From positions 171,253-235,252 of the forward strand of contig NZ_JAVLBQ010000001.1 in assembly GCF_031581265.1 (NCBI RefSeq): a stretch of DNA of 64,000 nt. The letters run 5' to 3'. Numbering within the stretch: the stretch's first letter is position 1; each line of letters starts with the position of its first letter. This document shows, in pieces, positions 62,573 to 64,000 of the stretch. The notes under the pieces are model-generated. The model did not search any database. It had not been told where the DNA came from and worked only from the letters and a program-made list of their open reading frames with translations. The DNA comes from Gracilimonas sp031581265. Lineage in GTDB: Bacteria; Bacteroidota; Rhodothermia; Balneolales; Balneolaceae. The translations under genes and the position numbers were made by a program.

Positions 62573-63836
62573 ATTTATTATTAAAGGGGGGAATCCCTTA
62601 AATGGAACCATTCCCATCAGCGGATCTAAAAATGCAGCACTCCCATTGATGGCTGCTTCCCTGCTTGGAGATTCTGAAACTACTATCACCAACATTCCAC
62701 GCCTCAAGGATATCTATACCTTTAATAACGTATTAAGAGTATCCGGGGCTCACGTTAATTTTGAGGAAGAAAAAAATACCCTCTCTATTGACCCAACCCA
62801 CGTCAATCACCTTGAAGCTCCCTATGATCTTGTGCGCAAGATGCGAGCCTCTTTTTACATGCTTGGAGCTTTGGTTGGAAAACACGGAGAAGCTAAAGTA
62901 TCTCTTCCCGGTGGTTGCGCATGGGGGCCACGTCCCGTTGACTTACACCTCAAAGGTATGGAAGCTATGGGCATCAATATCTCCCTTGAAAAAGGATATG
63001 TGATTGCCAAAGCAGACAAAAAATTAAAAGGCGGCACTTTCACCTTAGATCCAAGCAGTGTGGGAGCTACCATCAATTTATTGCTTGCTTCCGTATTAAG
63101 AGCTGAAAAGTTTGTGATCAAAAATGCGGCAAAAGAACCTGATGTCGTTCAATTATGCAAAGTATTGATAAAAATGGGAGCTGATATCAAAGGCATTGGT
63201 ACTGATATACTCACCATCCGGGGGGTAGACTCACTATCCGGCGTTGAAATTCATAACGACCCCGACCGCATTGAGCTGGGGACTTTTATGATTGCCGGGG
63301 CCATGCATCCCGATTCTGAATTGACATTAACCGGGTGTAATCCTGAACATTTGGGTGATTTTACCCCGTTCTTCAAAAAAACCGGTGCTAAAGTTGACAT
63401 CGACGGGGATGTAATTACAGTGAAGGCTCCTGAAAAAATTAAACCCGTTTCTATCAAAACTGAAGTCTACCCGGGCTTCCCTACTGATTTGCAGGCACAA
63501 TGGGCTACCATGATGACCCAGGCGGATGGAAATTCAAAAGTAACAGATACCGTCTATTTCGACCGGTTCAGCTACGTACCTGAATTAGTGCGTTTAGGAG
63601 CAGACATGGATGTTGAAAAAAATACGGTTAGAATTTCCGGTAAAACCCCACTTAAGGGTGCTTCCGTTATGAGTACCGATTTGAGAGCAAGCGTTAGTCT
63701 GGTTTTGGCTGCTTTGGTCGCCGAAAATAGCTCTGAAGTCCTTCGAATTTACCATCTCGACCGTGGGTATGAATCACTTGAGCAAAAGCTTCAGGCTGTA
63801 GGCGCAGACATTAAAAGACTGGATGAAAACGAGTAA
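62565..63836 (+). CDS. murA: UDP-N-acetylglucosamine 1-carboxyvinyltransferase
   Basis: First committed peptidoglycan step. 423 aa from TTG 62565 (MDKFIIKGGNPLNGTIPISG). Active-site Cys in LPGGCAWGPRPVDLH (near 115), which predicts fosfomycin sensitivity since resistant MurA carries Asp there. SKNAALPLMAASLLG (near 20) is conserved. The start lies inside the end of the carrier gene. Stop at 63836, then a non-coding tail to the window end. Confidence 0.94.
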   Translation: MDKFIIKGGNPLNGTIPISGSKNAALPLMAASLLGDSETTITNIPRLKDIYTFNNVLRVSGAHVNFEEEKNTLSIDPTHVNHLEAPYDLVRKMRASFYMLGALVGKHGEAKVSLPGGCAWGPRPVDLHLKGMEAMGINISLEKGYVIAKADKKLKGGTFTLDPSSVGATINLLLASVLRAEKFVIKNAAKEPDVVQLCKVLIKMGADIKGIGTDILTIRGVDSLSGVEIHNDPDRIELGTFMIAGAMHPDSELTLTGCNPEHLGDFTPFFKKTGAKVDIDGDVITVKAPEKIKPVSIKTEVYPGFPTDLQAQWATMMTQADGNSKVTDTVYFDRFSYVPELVRLGADMDVEKNTVRISGKTPLKGASVMSTDLRASVSLVLAALVAENSSEVLRIYHLDRGYESLEQKLQAVGADIKRLDENE

Positions 63837-63942
63837 ATCTGAGTTCGATTTGTATTGATTTACAAATAGCTTTAGTTGTCACTCTTGTAGATGTCAGGTA
63901 ATTCGTGGACAACTACTAGTTAGTTTTTTCAAATAATACGTT

Positions 63943-64000
63943 AAAGTCCTCCCTTGCCTGTCCCGTACACGCTTGTCGGGGAGGGAGGTGCCGGACTGAG
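63943..64000. repeat. palindromic intergenic repeat (family A, copy 2, cut by window end)
   Basis: AAAGTCCTCCCTTGCC then CGGGGAGGGAGG match the pattern at 7055-7100 with a different middle (TGTCCCGTACACGCTTGT). CTCCCT/AGGGAG arms fold on each other. No gene between 63837 and the window end. Confidence 0.5.

Overview
The window is one piece of an A+T-leaning bacterial chromosome. Gene content points to a marine or halophilic member of the Bacteroidota/Rhodothermota/Balneolota group, most like Balneolota (inference, no 16S in the window). The signs are: menaquinone genes, a xanthorhodopsin-like proton pump beside a Brp/Blh retinal-forming dioxygenase, a DUF5683-ParB-ParA block, an ssb/GldE-like/murB block, 6-bladed beta-propeller lipoproteins, few Shine-Dalgarno-like starts, and many short palindromic intergenic repeats. 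I see no rRNA, tRNA, CRISPR array, IS element or phage.

Layout. 1-3.1 kb: menA (3' end), menC, menE, a tight menaquinone operon. 3.2-5.05 kb: an A+T-rich insert with a small secreted Cys peptide, a propeller lipoprotein and a 31-aa membrane protein, next to a decayed sterol-desaturase tail. 5.1-6.9 kb: hipBA toxin-antitoxin pair with palindromic operators. 7.3-10.2 kb: purB and an M48 protease. 10.5-14.45 kb: argFGH operon, preceded by what reads as a complete transcription attenuator: an 18-aa leader peptide with four consecutive Arg codons, a competing hairpin and an intrinsic terminator. 14.5-16.7 kb: a second peptide/propeller/DsbA-like cassette, bracketed by a direct repeat of the murB 3' end. 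16.7-19.7 kb: murB, gldE-like, ssb. 20-26.3 kb: TspO, S9 peptidase, CPA2 antiporter and an orphan PAS histidine kinase. 27.1-32.4 kb: deoC with an aldehyde dehydrogenase pair that looks like a split ALDH16, a SPOR lipoprotein and a SpoIIE phosphatase.

32.4-38.8 kb: transketolase, TPR protein, LOG-like protein, DUF5683, parB, parA, with two DnaA boxes upstream of parA. 38.9-40.1 kb: an ECF sigma/anti-sigma pair. 40.3-45.9 kb: uvrC, an RluA pseudouridine synthase, rmuC and a CNNM/CBS protein. 46-50.6 kb: an alpha/beta hydrolase, an unknown membrane protein, blh, the rhodopsin (convergent with blh across a shared terminator), two tiny overlapping membrane proteins and an EVE protein. 50.7-53.8 kb: rfbACDB for dTDP-L-rhamnose. 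54-58.8 kb: an Ig-like repeat protein broken by a frame change, then a usher-like outer-membrane protein. 58.8-63.8 kb: DUF3109-rpoN, vapBC, a small unknown, a biotin carrier protein and murA.

The best candidates for something undescribed are the arginine attenuator (14.29-14.46 kb), the peptide/propeller cassettes (one between two murB tails), and the broken Ig-like/usher locus. Everything here was read by eye; no database search or folding program was run.
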